Part shown: positions 1 through 8,656 of the stretch, piece by piece | Layout: the number at the start of each line of letters is the position of its first letter | Numbering within the stretch: position 1 is the stretch's first letter | Source: Lachnospiraceae bacterium | GTDB taxonomy: Bacteria > Bacillota > Clostridia > Lachnospirales > Lachnospiraceae | NCBI GenBank assembly: GCA_009774245.1 | Contig: VSNM01000013.1 | Location: 1-64,000 of the forward strand | Direction: 5' to 3' | DNA length: 64,000 nt | Notes under the pieces: model-generated | Database searches by the model: none | What the model was told of the DNA's origin: nothing | Seen by the model: the letters and a program-made list of their open reading frames with translations, nothing else | Made by a program: the position numbers and the translations under genes

Positions 1-25
1 ATGTGTATACCACACAGTATAGGCA

Positions 26-110
26 CAATCGCGTCGGGCAAACGCCTTGCCCCTACGCGCGCGCCGGGCGGCTGTCAGCTAAGGCTGACGGACGCCCGTG
101 TGCATAAAAA
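26..110 (+). repeat. Terminator-linked structured repeat, copy A
   Basis: This is a diverged copy of the dispersed element described at 6733, 11355, 45795 and 56282. It starts CAATCG and ends GTGTGCATAAAAA. The first hairpin pairs GGGCAA with TTGCCC, and the second pairs GGGCG with CGCCC around an inner GTCAGC/GCTGAC hairpin. The terminal A-run is, on the minus strand, the U-run of the xerD terminator. No protein is credible here. Confidence 0.75.
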
Positions 111-139
111 ACGCAGGCTTGTAAGCCTGCGTTTTTTAT
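104..139 (-). terminator. Rho-independent terminator of xerD
   Basis: A perfect stem ACGCAGGCTT/AAGCCTGCGT with a 2-nt loop is flanked by A6 and T6, so it can act in both directions. It lies 7 bp past the xerD stop. Its minus-strand U-run merges with the end of repeat copy A. Confidence 0.9.
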
Positions 140-145
140 GCAATC

Positions 146-1030
146 TTATCCTCTTGGATGCGCCTTGGCATACACTTCCCTGATGCGGTTGTGCGCCAGA
201 TTCGTATATACCTGTGTCGTCGAGATGTCAGAATGACCGAGCATCTCCTGAACACTTCTCAAATCTGCGCCATTCTCTACTAAGTGCGCAGCGAACGAAT
301 GGCGGAGTGTGTGTGGTGTAATGTCAGCCATGATACCAGCCTTCTTCGCATAGTATTTGATCAGCTTCCAGAAGCCTTGTCTACTCATCGGCTGTCCGGA
401 ACAGTTCACAAACAAAATCTCGGAATGCAGGTCAAACAGCATTACATCACGCGCTTTTTCAAGATAATTTGTCATTGCCTTCTTAGCAGCAGCACCGAAC
501 GGAATCACTCTCTCTCTGCTGCCATCCCTGCAGATGATAAACCCCATCTGCATATTCACATCGGAAACCTTTAGGGTAATCAGTTCCGTCACGCGGATTC
601 CAGTCGCGTACAAAAGCTCCAGCATGGCTTTGTCGCGAATCTCTTTGGGAGTATCTCCCTTTGGCTGCTCCAGAAGCCATATAACCTCCTCCGGAGTCAG
701 AATCTCAGGCATCTTCTTCTCAATCTTCGGAGCCTTCAACCCATCAGATACATCTGTTTCCAAAACGCCCTCTTTGCACAGATAGTGAAAGAACGCCTTT
801 ATGGAAGCGACATTTCTGGATATGGTTGCAGCTGCAAAATGATTGTCACCTAAATACACAATATAGGATTTCAGGATCTCTGATGTGATCGCATTCACAT
901 CAACGATATCCTTTTCTTCTAAATACTGGCGCAGCTTACCTAAATCCCTCTTGTATGATAGTTCAGTATTGTTCGAAGTTTTCTTTATATTATGTAAATA
1001 AGAAATAAAATTATTAATTTCTTTTTCCAT
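146..1030 (-). CDS. xerD: Site-specific tyrosine recombinase XerD
   Basis: A 294-residue tyrosine recombinase, which in this family resolves chromosome dimers at dif together with XerC. The N-terminal SAM-like core-binding domain covers about residues 1-90 and the catalytic domain about 105-290. Visible catalytic residues are R146 (ATGIRVTEL), H240 and R243 (HTLRH), H266 (LGHSDIS) and the nucleophile Y275. The lysine usually present in the GKG beta-hairpin is replaced, the local sequence being CRDGSRER. XerD is preferred over XerC because the gene is last in a run with spoIIM and a NUDIX gene, a common clostridial order. It is followed directly by a terminator. Confidence 0.92.
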   Translation of the reverse strand: MEKEINNFISYLHNIKKTSNNTELSYKRDLGKLRQYLEEKDIVDVNAITSEILKSYIVYLGDNHFAAATISRNVASIKAFFHYLCKEGVLETDVSDGLKAPKIEKKMPEILTPEEVIWLLEQPKGDTPKEIRDKAMLELLYATGIRVTELITLKVSDVNMQMGFIICRDGSRERVIPFGAAAKKAMTNYLEKARDVMLFDLHSEILFVNCSGQPMSRQGFWKLIKYYAKKAGIMADITPHTLRHSFAAHLVENGADLRSVQEMLGHSDISTTQVYTNLAHNRIREVYAKAHPRG

Positions 1031-1052
1031 AAATTTTGAAAAACCTCCTCAT

Positions 1053-1119
1053 AAAGATTTGATTTACCCCTTATGCCTACTCTCATTATATATTGTATTT
1101 TACATAAAATCAAATCTTT
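1053..1119. other. 13-bp inverted repeat between spoIIM and xerD
   Basis: AAAGATTTGATTT (1053-1065) and AAATCAAATCTTT (1107-1119) are perfect inverted copies 41 bp apart in an AT-rich spacer. On the minus strand this lies between the spoIIM stop and the xerD start. It could be a long-loop terminator of spoIIM or an operator over the xerD promoter. Sequence alone does not decide. Confidence 0.5.
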
Positions 1120-1214
1120 TTTCAGAAAATTTCAAAATTTTTCTATTATTTTCCGAATAAGATTTATTTTGTGTCCATTTTGCCACGAAAGGATTTATTT
1201 TTCCAACTATTTTT

Positions 1215-1967
1215 CTATCCAAAGAGCAGCGTCACTTTCCGCATAATCTCCGGATTAATGTACACTTCACACAAGATTCCCATTCCGAACAGCAGCACAG
1301 CCAGCACAACTGTTTTTGCCGTTTCACGCCGCTGACGCTGTCCCTCCACTTTTATGGTCGCCTCATTATGGCAACATTTTTTGTCACTCACCCAATATCT
1401 GCGGAATATGACGAGAAAGAGGATGCAATAAAAGATTCCCTGCGGCAGACACATCGAAAAGGCCAGCAGAATCCCCTTCATGCTATACTGATATACAAGC
1501 GTGAAAATCATCAGCCCAATCCCGAATCCGCACCAGCCTATGATAAAGTACGCCATCAGGCCGCCCACACTGCTCAGTGCGCAGATCACGCCGAACAGGA
1601 GCTGCTTAAGGCGCAGTCCCATGACATACTCCAAAAATCCCGGCCGGTTGACCTCAAAATTCTGCAGCAGCATCAGGTGCTCCCTGTCAAGCAGGCCCCC
1701 GCCACTGGCATTTTTTCCCCTTGTCAAATAGAAAAATACCATACCCACACAAAATCCTGTAAGAAATACAAGCACCCTGTTGTCAGGTATCGTATTTTTA
1801 TAATGAAGCTTTCTATAATCCAGGTATGCATCCTGGTTTTGCACAATGTGAGGCTCTTTCGGAGCTTCACTTTGACCAGACCGGCCAATGCTGCCACTGC
1901 TGATCACGATATTTTCGTTATTTCTATTTTGTCCCCCAGTATCAAATCGATTCATCCACCATTTCAC
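1215..1967 (-). CDS. spoIIM: Stage II sporulation protein M (SpoIIM/DUF95 family)
   Basis: A 250-residue membrane protein with about five hydrophobic segments after a polar N-terminal stretch of roughly 60 residues. SpoIIM is part of the SpoIID-SpoIIM-SpoIIP machinery that remodels peptidoglycan during engulfment in the forespore/mother-cell system. The assignment rests on membrane topology, the FLTGFCVGM-type first segment, and position between NUDIX and xerD genes. The N-terminus is longer than in Bacillus. Two starts are possible: the GTG at 1967 used here, or the ATG at 1955. Its presence implies a spore-forming lineage. Confidence 0.82.
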   Translation of the reverse strand: MKWWMNRFDTGGQNRNNENIVISSGSIGRSGQSEAPKEPHIVQNQDAYLDYRKLHYKNTIPDNRVLVFLTGFCVGMVFFYLTRGKNASGGGLLDREHLMLLQNFEVNRPGFLEYVMGLRLKQLLFGVICALSSVGGLMAYFIIGWCGFGIGLMIFTLVYQYSMKGILLAFSMCLPQGIFYCILFLVIFRRYWVSDKKCCHNEATIKVEGQRQRRETAKTVVLAVLLFGMGILCEVYINPEIMRKVTLLFG

Positions 1968-2019
1968 CCATAAGATCTTTCCTTATTTCAATATATGAGC
2001 CAGAAGGTGGACATATTCT

Positions 2020-2571
2020 TCACAGATACTTGTTTTTGTATGCCAGTATGGACGCGATCGTCTTGGCGTCCTCGATCGTTCCATCGTAGATCATCTCCTC
2101 GAGCTCCTCAACTGTATGAAGCTCTATGTTGACAAACTCATCCTCGTCGAGATGCTGCGCTGTCTTTACAAGCCCTGTCGCAAGGTAAATGTCGATCTTC
2201 TCATTGCAGAACGCCACTGTCGTGCGTATCGTGATCAGCTTCTCGATCTTGCCGCACCGGTAGCCGGTCTCCTCCTCGAGCTCCCTCGCCGCCGCATCGA
2301 TCGTCGGTTCATCGGGATTGAGCCCGCCTGCGGGAATCTCGAGCGTAAACCGGTCGAGGGCATTTCTGTACTGTCTGACCATGACAAGCCTCCCGTCCGG
2401 CAGTACGCCGACAGCCGCCGCCGCACCGTTGTGTCCGACAAAATCATAGAGTTCCGTCTTTCCGTCCGGCAGCACGACCGTGTCCTTATAGTATTTTGTG
2501 ATCGCGCCCTCACACTGCAGCTCCCGCTTCACGCGGATTATTTTATTGTCTGTACGCTTTTCGTTTTCCAT
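2020..2571 (-). CDS. NUDIX hydrolase, ADP-ribose pyrophosphatase type
   Basis: A 183-residue NUDIX protein. The NUDIX box runs from about G82 to Y104 and carries the REL-EEETGY core that binds catalytic metal. The upstream EIPAGGL segment and overall length fit ADP-ribose pyrophosphatases, which hydrolyse ADP-ribose to AMP and ribose 5-phosphate in the cytoplasm. The gene follows the kinase gene by 15 bp and precedes spoIIM, so co-transcription is likely. The exact nucleotide substrate is inferred from the subfamily only. Confidence 0.88.
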   Translation of the reverse strand: MENEKRTDNKIIRVKRELQCEGAITKYYKDTVVLPDGKTELYDFVGHNGAAAAVGVLPDGRLVMVRQYRNALDRFTLEIPAGGLNPDEPTIDAAARELEEETGYRCGKIEKLITIRTTVAFCNEKIDIYLATGLVKTAQHLDEDEFVNIELHTVEELEEMIYDGTIEDAKTIASILAYKNKYL

Positions 2572-2586
2572 ATATATCCTCCATTT

Positions 2587-4323
2587 TTACCGCAAATATT
2601 CAATCTCAAAACCGACAGGTTCCGTCCGCTCCCGAAGAATCGCGTCTATCTGCGCCTTCTGTCCGGGATTGACGACCACCTTCTCAAGGTTTGGCATCTC
2701 GAACACGGGTGATAAATCCTTCACTGGATATTCTCCCATGTACACAAAGGTAATGTCCTCCCTGCCTGCAAGCGCCGAGATATCCTGGATCTGCGGCTTA
2801 TATATGTACAGCTCACTGATCTGTGCCATATCACGAATACACTCGAGATCATAAAGGTCGTAACTGCCAAGCTTTAAGATCTGCACAGACTTGCCTGCAA
2901 GATATTTGTAGCAGTCCGTGTCACAGGAGATGTCAAGTGCATGAAAATAATCAAACTGCTCAAGCACTTCGCCACTGTAGCCGCTGCCCGCACCATTCAG
3001 GATCAGACATGACACATACGGGCAGCCTGCCAGGAAATCGATGCTTTTTAACGGGTTATCTGCCAATCTTACATCTGTCAGAAAATGCTTATCCTTTAAC
3101 ACGGACACGTCACTGATGTCATTGGCAAATAATTCCACCCGCTCAAGCCTGTCAAGTCCTTCTATCGGTGTGATATCCTTGATCTGCTCCGCACCGATAT
3201 ACAGATCCTTGATATTTGGTATATATTTCAGATCGTCTAACGAACTCAGAGCTCCTCTTATCTGCTCTCCCGAATAGAACTCATCATATCCACGATAAAA
3301 TTCATCTTCACTCGGAAAAATCTGATCACCGATAATATAAACCTGTGTCACCTGTTCCAACTCTTCCCTGGTCAGCGCTCCCTCCGGCTTCGCAAGCTGC
3401 AGCCTTGCCGCCTGTTCCATCAGAGGCTCTGTAAATACCACTGCCTTTTTCATACTGTCAAAATGAAACTTAACATTTAGGGCAATCACTGGCACAAGCA
3501 CGATACCCACAAGCACAGCCGTCAATTTATGGCGCTGCCGTCTTTTCGCGATGCCCTCTGGTGTGAGCTTCTGCAGCTCCTTTCCCAGCTCCTCCGCGCT
3601 CTGGTAGCGGTCCTCCGGCGAAAAGGCCGTACATTTCTGTATGATCTTCCCGAGCCTGCCCTGCGGCCTGTCGGGCACATCCGCGTCCCCGTAGAGCATC
3701 CACGCCAGCACCATACCCAGCGAATAGATGTCAGAGCGGTTGTCCGTCTGGCGGAACCCGTACTGCTCCGGCGCCGCATAATGTCTCGTTCCGACCACCA
3801 CCGTGTCTGATCTCTGATTGTCCTTGTACTCCCTCGAGATACCAAAGTCGATCAGCGACACCCGCCCGTCGCGCTGTATCACAATATTCTCGGGCTTGAT
3901 ATCGCGATGCACGATAGGATTCATGCGGTTGTGGAGATATGACAGAATCTCGCTCAGCTGCAGCCCGATCTGTATGATCTCGTCCTCCTGAAAGTGATGC
4001 GCACCGGCATACTGCGCGAGACTTTCTCCCTCCACGTACTCCCGCACGACGTACTTTGCGTCCGCTGTGCTGATCTCGCCGACAAAGCGCGGAATCCCCC
4101 TGCACGACAGATCACTCATGTTGAGTAGCTGGTCAGGCTGATACAGCGGGTGAGTGGTGTCATACCGCTTGATGACCACCTTCGCGTTGTCCTCCCTGCT
4201 GACGCCCAGCAGCGTCTCCAGCCCCTCCGCGGTGTTGAGGCACTCCAATATTTGGTACTGCCCCGTCAGTTCGTCAGGATAGGTCTCGTGAAATACAAAA
4301 CCGTTTCTCTCATTTTTCATCAT
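2587..4323 (-). CDS. Membrane Ser/Thr protein kinase with leucine-rich repeat ectodomain
   Basis: A 578-residue protein. The Hanks-type kinase domain spans about residues 20-255, with K52 (VVIKRYD), HRDIKPEN with catalytic D141, and D159 in the DFG motif, so it should be active. A transmembrane helix lies at about 267-285. The extracellular part (about 350-560) consists of irregular leucine-rich repeats (IKDLYIG, LERVELFANDISDVS, LTDVRLADNPLKSI) in place of the PASTA repeats of PrkC-type kinases. The gene overlaps the HTH-like gene upstream by 14 bp, which argues for a coupled pair. The ectodomain ligand is unknown. Confidence 0.87.
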   Translation of the reverse strand: MMKNERNGFVFHETYPDELTGQYQILECLNTAEGLETLLGVSREDNAKVVIKRYDTTHPLYQPDQLLNMSDLSCRGIPRFVGEISTADAKYVVREYVEGESLAQYAGAHHFQEDEIIQIGLQLSEILSYLHNRMNPIVHRDIKPENIVIQRDGRVSLIDFGISREYKDNQRSDTVVVGTRHYAAPEQYGFRQTDNRSDIYSLGMVLAWMLYGDADVPDRPQGRLGKIIQKCTAFSPEDRYQSAEELGKELQKLTPEGIAKRRQRHKLTAVLVGIVLVPVIALNVKFHFDSMKKAVVFTEPLMEQAARLQLAKPEGALTREELEQVTQVYIIGDQIFPSEDEFYRGYDEFYSGEQIRGALSSLDDLKYIPNIKDLYIGAEQIKDITPIEGLDRLERVELFANDISDVSVLKDKHFLTDVRLADNPLKSIDFLAGCPYVSCLILNGAGSGYSGEVLEQFDYFHALDISCDTDCYKYLAGKSVQILKLGSYDLYDLECIRDMAQISELYIYKPQIQDISALAGREDITFVYMGEYPVKDLSPVFEMPNLEKVVVNPGQKAQIDAILRERTEPVGFEIEYLR

Positions 4324-4747
4324 ATTTATCCAAAAGCGGCAGCTCCTGCTCCTCCAATAATTCCTGCATCTGTGTCACGGTATAGTTGTTATTCAGTCCA
4401 TATATGATCGCCGCGTCCCGTCTGATTCTGGGATAGAGCTGGCTCTTCCCCGCCATCCGCAACAGCATCTGAAGCTCGGAGAACATGAGCGGAAATCCGA
4501 AGCCGAGCTGTATCAGCTTGTCACGCGAGGGCGTCCTGCGGCCGTTGAAAAGCTGGTAACCGTATGTCCTGTCGATTCCCGAGCGCCTGATGACCTGCGC
4601 CAGTTCCACGTTTCTCTCGAAGCAGAGCCTCTGCAGGTAATCTGATATACTCTCATCAGAGAATGCGTCAGTGTTTTTGTCCACAAATCCGACAAAGGAT
4701 TTTGCGTTTTTTAGTTCATTCAGCAGTCTGGTTGTGTTCTTTCTCAT
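4310..4747 (-). CDS. HTH (XRE-like) protein paired with the kinase
   Basis: A 145-residue soluble protein with a probable helix-turn-helix at about residues 35-75 (NVELAQVIRRSGIDRTYGYQ, then NGRRTPSRDKLIQLGFGF). The C-terminal half is helical and matches nothing I can name. It is the first gene of the run and overlaps the kinase start, so it could be a substrate or a DNA-binding output of the kinase. That role is inference. The start is an ATG with a GGAGAGG sequence upstream. Confidence 0.7.
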   Translation of the reverse strand: MRKNTTRLLNELKNAKSFVGFVDKNTDAFSDESISDYLQRLCFERNVELAQVIRRSGIDRTYGYQLFNGRRTPSRDKLIQLGFGFPLMFSELQMLLRMAGKSQLYPRIRRDAAIIYGLNNNYTVTQMQELLEEQELPLLDKYDEK

Positions 4748-4859
4748 CTATCTGTGTGTCCTCTCCGCAGAACAGCCGCATGACAGTTCTACATTAAATT
4801 ATATTCGTGCCCACATGGAAAGTCAAGAAGGACAATTTTACCTGTAACGTCTGATACCA

Positions 4860-4896
4860 CAAAAACGCCATGGTTCTGACGCACATGGCGTTTTTG
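4860..4896 (-). terminator. Bidirectional terminator after the beta-solenoid gene
   Basis: CAAAAACGCCATG and CATGGCGTTTTTG form a 13-bp stem with an 11-nt loop, with T-runs on both strands. It ends the minus-strand gene at 4938 and separates it from the HTH-kinase run. Confidence 0.88.
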
Positions 4897-4937
4897 TATG
4901 TCTATGGCACCCGTCTCAACTCTGTCATTTTTACGGG

Positions 4938-6551
4938 CTATTTTGTAAGCTCTGTCGAACCAAAGATGGAATTGAGATACAGACATCCGCAGTATCCGTT
5001 TGCATCCAAAAGGCTTAAAATATCATAACCTGCAGGGATAACCACTGCGTATCTCTTCCCTTTCCACGTATAAATAATCTTAATATCAACATCCTTTCTC
5101 TTTGAGAGAATCTCGAAGGTCTTTCTGTTGAAGCTGATATAATCCTTCATGTCCAGTGTGAGCGTACCACCTGCAGGCAATGCCCTTAACTGTACTGCGA
5201 TCACTGTCTGAAATTGTTTCTGCACCACCGCGTAAGCAGGAATCACTACCTCAGCTGCCGCACTGTTACTGCTGCTATTGCTACTATTACTATTGTTGCC
5301 GCCGCTGCCGGAGATGTCCTTCTGTGCCTTTTCGATCGCGCTGATCACGGCATTGATATCGATGCCTTTTCCACGCTGTACGACCACCGTGTATGTGCCG
5401 TCCGCATTTCTCACCACGCTCGCGCCCGACACAGAGGATACCTCATAGCCATCGGCCGTTGTGATCGTCACCGTGAGGGAATTTCCCTCCTTCGATGTCC
5501 AGCCATTCGCATAACTGTTCGCACCCGATACGCTCAAAGAAGCGTTTGCAAATTTGTCCTGCGCGATGTAGTAGAGCATTTGATTAAACACTGCCTCGTA
5601 TACTTCACCTACAACAGCCTCATCCATATCCTCCTCACTGCTAATCCATAAATAATCGTCAGGTGAACCAGCCGCACCTTCCAAACCTCCTACTATTATC
5701 GTAGGAAGGGCTGCAATAAGCTCATCTTTGTCTGTCTTGTCAGTTTCAATCGTAATAACAGAGTGGTTATCCACTGTTGATTTTACTGTACCAAGTACTT
5801 CAACTTTACCGCTACCATCAGAATTTTCAATTACAATAGTAATACCGGTATCACCTGATACATCCTTACCAACCGTAATGCTGGAACTGTCATTCGTCAC
5901 AATGGCCGGATTATTACCACTTGAGGAAACACTGCCATCTACCTTAACTGTACCATTTCCATCAGCGGACAAAATGCCAATACCCGAAGCAGCTGTGACA
6001 TCTCCGCCCACGTTGACTGTTCCACCACTTTCGCCAATTGCAATAGCAGGCTCTTCTTCTGCATTTGATGTTACATTACCTGTAACCTTTACTGTACCTT
6101 CTTCATCTGCCCATATCGCACCTGTATTTGCTGATGATACATCGCCGTTTACTACCAGACTGCTGCCATTACCTATTGCCTCAACTGCAACAGGGCTATA
6201 TTGATTGCCGTCATCATCCGTGGCACTATTTACTGATGTTGAAGATGCTACGTCTCCATTCACAGTAACCGTTTGCCCTCCATATGCGCCAAGCGTTTTA
6301 AGCGAATCTTCTCCAGTCTCATTTAATGTTGGATTGTCCGTATCTGTACTTGTGGAGCTGTCATCTGTTATTGTTACATCACCATTAATGTTCCAGTTTT
6401 CAGTTGCACCATCATCTGTATTATCACCGCCTGTGCTGTTTTCTCCGCCCGTCTCAGCGGTAGTATCCCCCTCTGCAAATGCCATCACGGGCGTCTGCAG
6501 TGCCATCACTGCTGCGAGAATAGCTGCCAAATAGATTTTTCTTCTTCTCAT
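4938..6551 (-). CDS. Secreted repetitive beta-solenoid-like protein
   Basis: A 537-residue exported protein of unknown function. The start is the ATG at 6551, directly preceded by an AGGAGG site and opening a Sec signal peptide (MRRRKIYLAAILAAVMALQ, then TPVMAFA, cleavage near residue 27). A Thr/Ser/Gly/Asp-rich stretch follows, then about ten degenerate repeats of roughly 20 residues built on VNGDV/VGGDV/VTGNV, typical of right-handed beta-helix adhesins or polymorphic surface proteins. The C-terminal 200 residues are non-repetitive, with a low-complexity Asn/Ser linker (GGNNSNSSNSSSNSA). There is no LPXTG motif or lipobox, so attachment is unclear. It has its own terminator and appears monocistronic. 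Confidence 0.78.
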   Translation of the reverse strand: MRRRKIYLAAILAAVMALQTPVMAFAEGDTTAETGGENSTGGDNTDDGATENWNINGDVTITDDSSTSTDTDNPTLNETGEDSLKTLGAYGGQTVTVNGDVASSTSVNSATDDDGNQYSPVAVEAIGNGSSLVVNGDVSSANTGAIWADEEGTVKVTGNVTSNAEEEPAIAIGESGGTVNVGGDVTAASGIGILSADGNGTVKVDGSVSSSGNNPAIVTNDSSSITVGKDVSGDTGITIVIENSDGSGKVEVLGTVKSTVDNHSVITIETDKTDKDELIAALPTIIVGGLEGAAGSPDDYLWISSEEDMDEAVVGEVYEAVFNQMLYYIAQDKFANASLSVSGANSYANGWTSKEGNSLTVTITTADGYEVSSVSGASVVRNADGTYTVVVQRGKGIDINAVISAIEKAQKDISGSGGNNSNSSNSSSNSAAAEVVIPAYAVVQKQFQTVIAVQLRALPAGGTLTLDMKDYISFNRKTFEILSKRKDVDIKIIYTWKGKRYAVVIPAGYDILSLLDANGYCGCLYLNSIFGSTELTK

Positions 6552-6616
6552 ATCAATTCCTCCTGATTGATCATACGCCCCTCTGACCATGACATCAACG
6601 ACGCGCACTGTTGCTG

Positions 6617-6697
6617 ATATGCATTTATGCATATATCACTAATTGCTGTATCAAGAATACCATTTATGTGTGCAATATTGGTGTGCACGCTGCACAC
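6617..6697. promoter_or_regulatory. Palindromes upstream of the beta-solenoid gene
   Basis: Two palindromes lie in the upstream region: ATATGCAT-tt-ATGCATAT (6617-6634) and GTGTGCA-cgc-TGCACAC (6681-6697). They could be operator sites or cruciform-forming repeats. GTGTGCA is also the 3' end motif of the nearby dispersed repeat. No convincing -35/-10 pair was found. Confidence 0.4.
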
Positions 6698-6732
6698 AAT
6701 TTGTGCAGCCATGCAGAGGAGCACGCCTCATG

Positions 6733-6842
6733 CAATCGAGTAGGGAAGAGCCCTCTTTCCCTATCGCGCGCTGGGCACCCGTCAGCCAATCGATCTATCG
6801 GTTTGATGACATAGTTCCTTTGGGTGCCCATGTGCATAAAAA
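6733..6842 (+). repeat. Terminator-linked structured repeat, copy B
   Basis: Starts CAATCGAGTAGGG and ends ATGTGCATAAAAAGG. Hairpin 1 pairs AGGGAA with TTCCCT. The large stem pairs GGGCACCC with GGGTGCCC, which differs from the other copies on both sides yet keeps pairing. The conserved single-stranded TTCCTTT precedes the 3' side of that stem. The A-run merges with the rny terminator. Confidence 0.82.
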
Positions 6843-6885
6843 GGAAAAACCGCCGGGACTTGTATTTCTACAAGTCCCGGCGGTC
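6841..6885 (-). terminator. Rho-independent terminator of rny
   Basis: A perfect 15-bp stem (6850-6864 with 6869-6883) with a 4-nt loop. On the minus strand it is followed by TTTTTCCTTTTT, which overlaps the end of repeat copy B. Confidence 0.92.
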
Positions 6886-6896
6886 AGCATTTTGAA

Positions 6897-8441
6897 TTAT
6901 TTCGCATACTCAACGACACGAGATTCCCTAATGACATTTACCTTGATCTGCCCCGGATATTCAAGCTCTGCTTCAATCTGCTTGGAAATATCGCGCGCCA
7001 ACAGTACCATATCTGCATCACTAATCTGCTCAGGAACTACCATAACACGAACCTCTCTACCTGCCTGAATAGCAAAAGATTTGTCGACACCTTTAAAATT
7101 GTTGGTTATATCTTCCAGTTGTTTTAATCTGGTTGTATATGTTTCGAGAGTTTCACGCCTTGCCCCCGGTCTGGCAGCCGAAATCGTATCAGCAGCCTGT
7201 ACCAGACAGGCAATCAGCGATTGTGCCTCCACATCACCGTGATGTGACTCAACAGCATTGATCACAATCGGCGATTCCTTGTACTTTCTGCACAAGTCCG
7301 CACCTAACTGTATATGTGATCCTTCCATCTCATGATCCACTGCCTTACCAATATCGTGCAGCAGGCCGGCTCTCTTTGCCATTCTGACATCAAGCCCCAT
7401 CTCAGCGGCCAGCAGCCCTGTGAGATGAGCCACCTCGATCGAATGTTTCAAAGCGTTTTGACCATAACTCGTCCGAAACTTCATCTTGCCCAAAAGCTTT
7501 ACGAGCTCCGGATGAATGCCGTGTACGCCAACCTCAAGCGTTGCCGCCTCGCCTTCCTCCTTGATCATGATCTCGACCTCTCTCTGAGCTTTCTCAACCA
7601 TCTCCTCGATTCTTGCCGGATGAATCCGTCCATCGACGATCAGCTTCTCGAGTGCAATCCTCGCCACCTCTCTCCGAATCGGATCAAAGCCCGAAAGAAT
7701 GACTGCCTCCGGCGTATCATCAATGATCAGTTCCACACCCGTAAGTGTCTCCAAAGTCCTGATATTACGCCCTTCCCTGCCAATGATTCGACCTTTCATC
7801 TCATCATTGGGAAGCTGAACAACAGAGATCGTTGTCTCAGATACATGATCCGCAGCACACTTCTGAATCGCTGTGACGACATATTCCTTTGCCTTCTTGT
7901 CAGCTTCTTCTTTTGCCCTGCTTTCCATTTCCTTGATCATCATTGCTGTTTCATGTTTCACTTCGTCTTCAACAATTTTTAACAAATGCTCTTTTGCCTG
8001 TTCAGAGGTTAATCCTGAAATTCGCTCCAGTTCCTGTATCCGCTCTTCGTTCAGTCTTGCAATAACTGCACTCTGTTTTGCGAGCTCTTCTTCGCGTGCG
8101 ACAAGGCTGGCTTCCTTCTTCTCGATGGCATCCGCCTTCTTGTCAATGCTTTCCTCCTTCTGCTGGACACGTCTCTCGTAGCGCTGCGTTTCCGCCCTGC
8201 GCTCCTTGATCTCCTTGTCGAGCTCATTCTTGGTCTTAATGGATTCCTCCTTAATCTCAAGAAGTCCCTCGCGCTTTTTCGTCTCCGCAGTTTTGAGAGC
8301 TTCATCGACAATCTCTCTCGCCTTGTCCTCCGCATTTCCAATCGTGGCCTCAACATTTTTCTTGTAATTTGAAAATGCAAACAAACAGCCCGCTACACAT
8401 ATCGCAATGATAATGATTGCCTCTAATACGTATAGCAGCAT
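6897..8441 (-). CDS. rny: Ribonuclease Y
   Basis: A 514-residue membrane-anchored endoribonuclease that initiates mRNA decay in Firmicutes. The order is N-terminal transmembrane helix (about 5-25), long charged coiled coil (to about 200), KH domain with GRIIGREGRNIR, and HD domain with HDIGKAVDHE. The start is the ATG at 8441, 9 nt after an AAGGAGGTG site. An upstream in-frame GTG at 8453 lies inside that site and is rejected. It follows recA and recX in a common clostridial order but has its own promoter and a leader of about 130 nt. Confidence 0.96.
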   Translation of the reverse strand: MLLYVLEAIIIIAICVAGCLFAFSNYKKNVEATIGNAEDKAREIVDEALKTAETKKREGLLEIKEESIKTKNELDKEIKERRAETQRYERRVQQKEESIDKKADAIEKKEASLVAREEELAKQSAVIARLNEERIQELERISGLTSEQAKEHLLKIVEDEVKHETAMMIKEMESRAKEEADKKAKEYVVTAIQKCAADHVSETTISVVQLPNDEMKGRIIGREGRNIRTLETLTGVELIIDDTPEAVILSGFDPIRREVARIALEKLIVDGRIHPARIEEMVEKAQREVEIMIKEEGEAATLEVGVHGIHPELVKLLGKMKFRTSYGQNALKHSIEVAHLTGLLAAEMGLDVRMAKRAGLLHDIGKAVDHEMEGSHIQLGADLCRKYKESPIVINAVESHHGDVEAQSLIACLVQAADTISAARPGARRETLETYTTRLKQLEDITNNFKGVDKSFAIQAGREVRVMVVPEQISDADMVLLARDISKQIEAELEYPGQIKVNVIRESRVVEYAK

Positions 8442-8577
8442 ATACAGGAGCACCTCCTTATTAAATTTTCATTGTGCAACTGTTCAGTGCCTCCACAGTT
8501 TCCTGCTCGTCGCTGAAATCTATAAAGTATTCCGAATAGTCACTTTATTGTATCTTTTCAGATACTACAACATATTA

Positions 8578-8606
8578 ATTTTACTCTTTTCAGCGTGCGA
8601 TGTCAA
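8578..8606 (-). promoter_or_regulatory. Sigma-A promoter of rny
   Basis: On the minus strand, TTGACA (8601-8606), a 17-nt spacer and TAAAAT (8578-8583). The transcript would have a leader of roughly 130 nt containing a GTATCT/AGATAC hairpin. Confidence 0.82.
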
Positions 8607-8656
8607 GCACTTATTATGTACTACAGCAATATATTATCTGTATTTTCAGCGTAGCG

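Noticed and set aside
1..183. Plus-strand open frame over repeat copy A and the xerD terminator
   Set aside because: It reads hairpin DNA and has no ribosome site.
4789..4986. Minus-strand open frame of 65 codons
   Set aside because: It spans the terminator at 4860-4896 and the end of another gene.
5690..6450. Short tandem repeats as a possible CRISPR array
   Set aside because: They are degenerate coding repeats of the beta-solenoid gene, without constant repeats and unique spacers.
8442..8453. Upstream GTG start for rny
   Set aside because: It lies inside the AAGGAGGTG ribosome site of the ATG at 8441.
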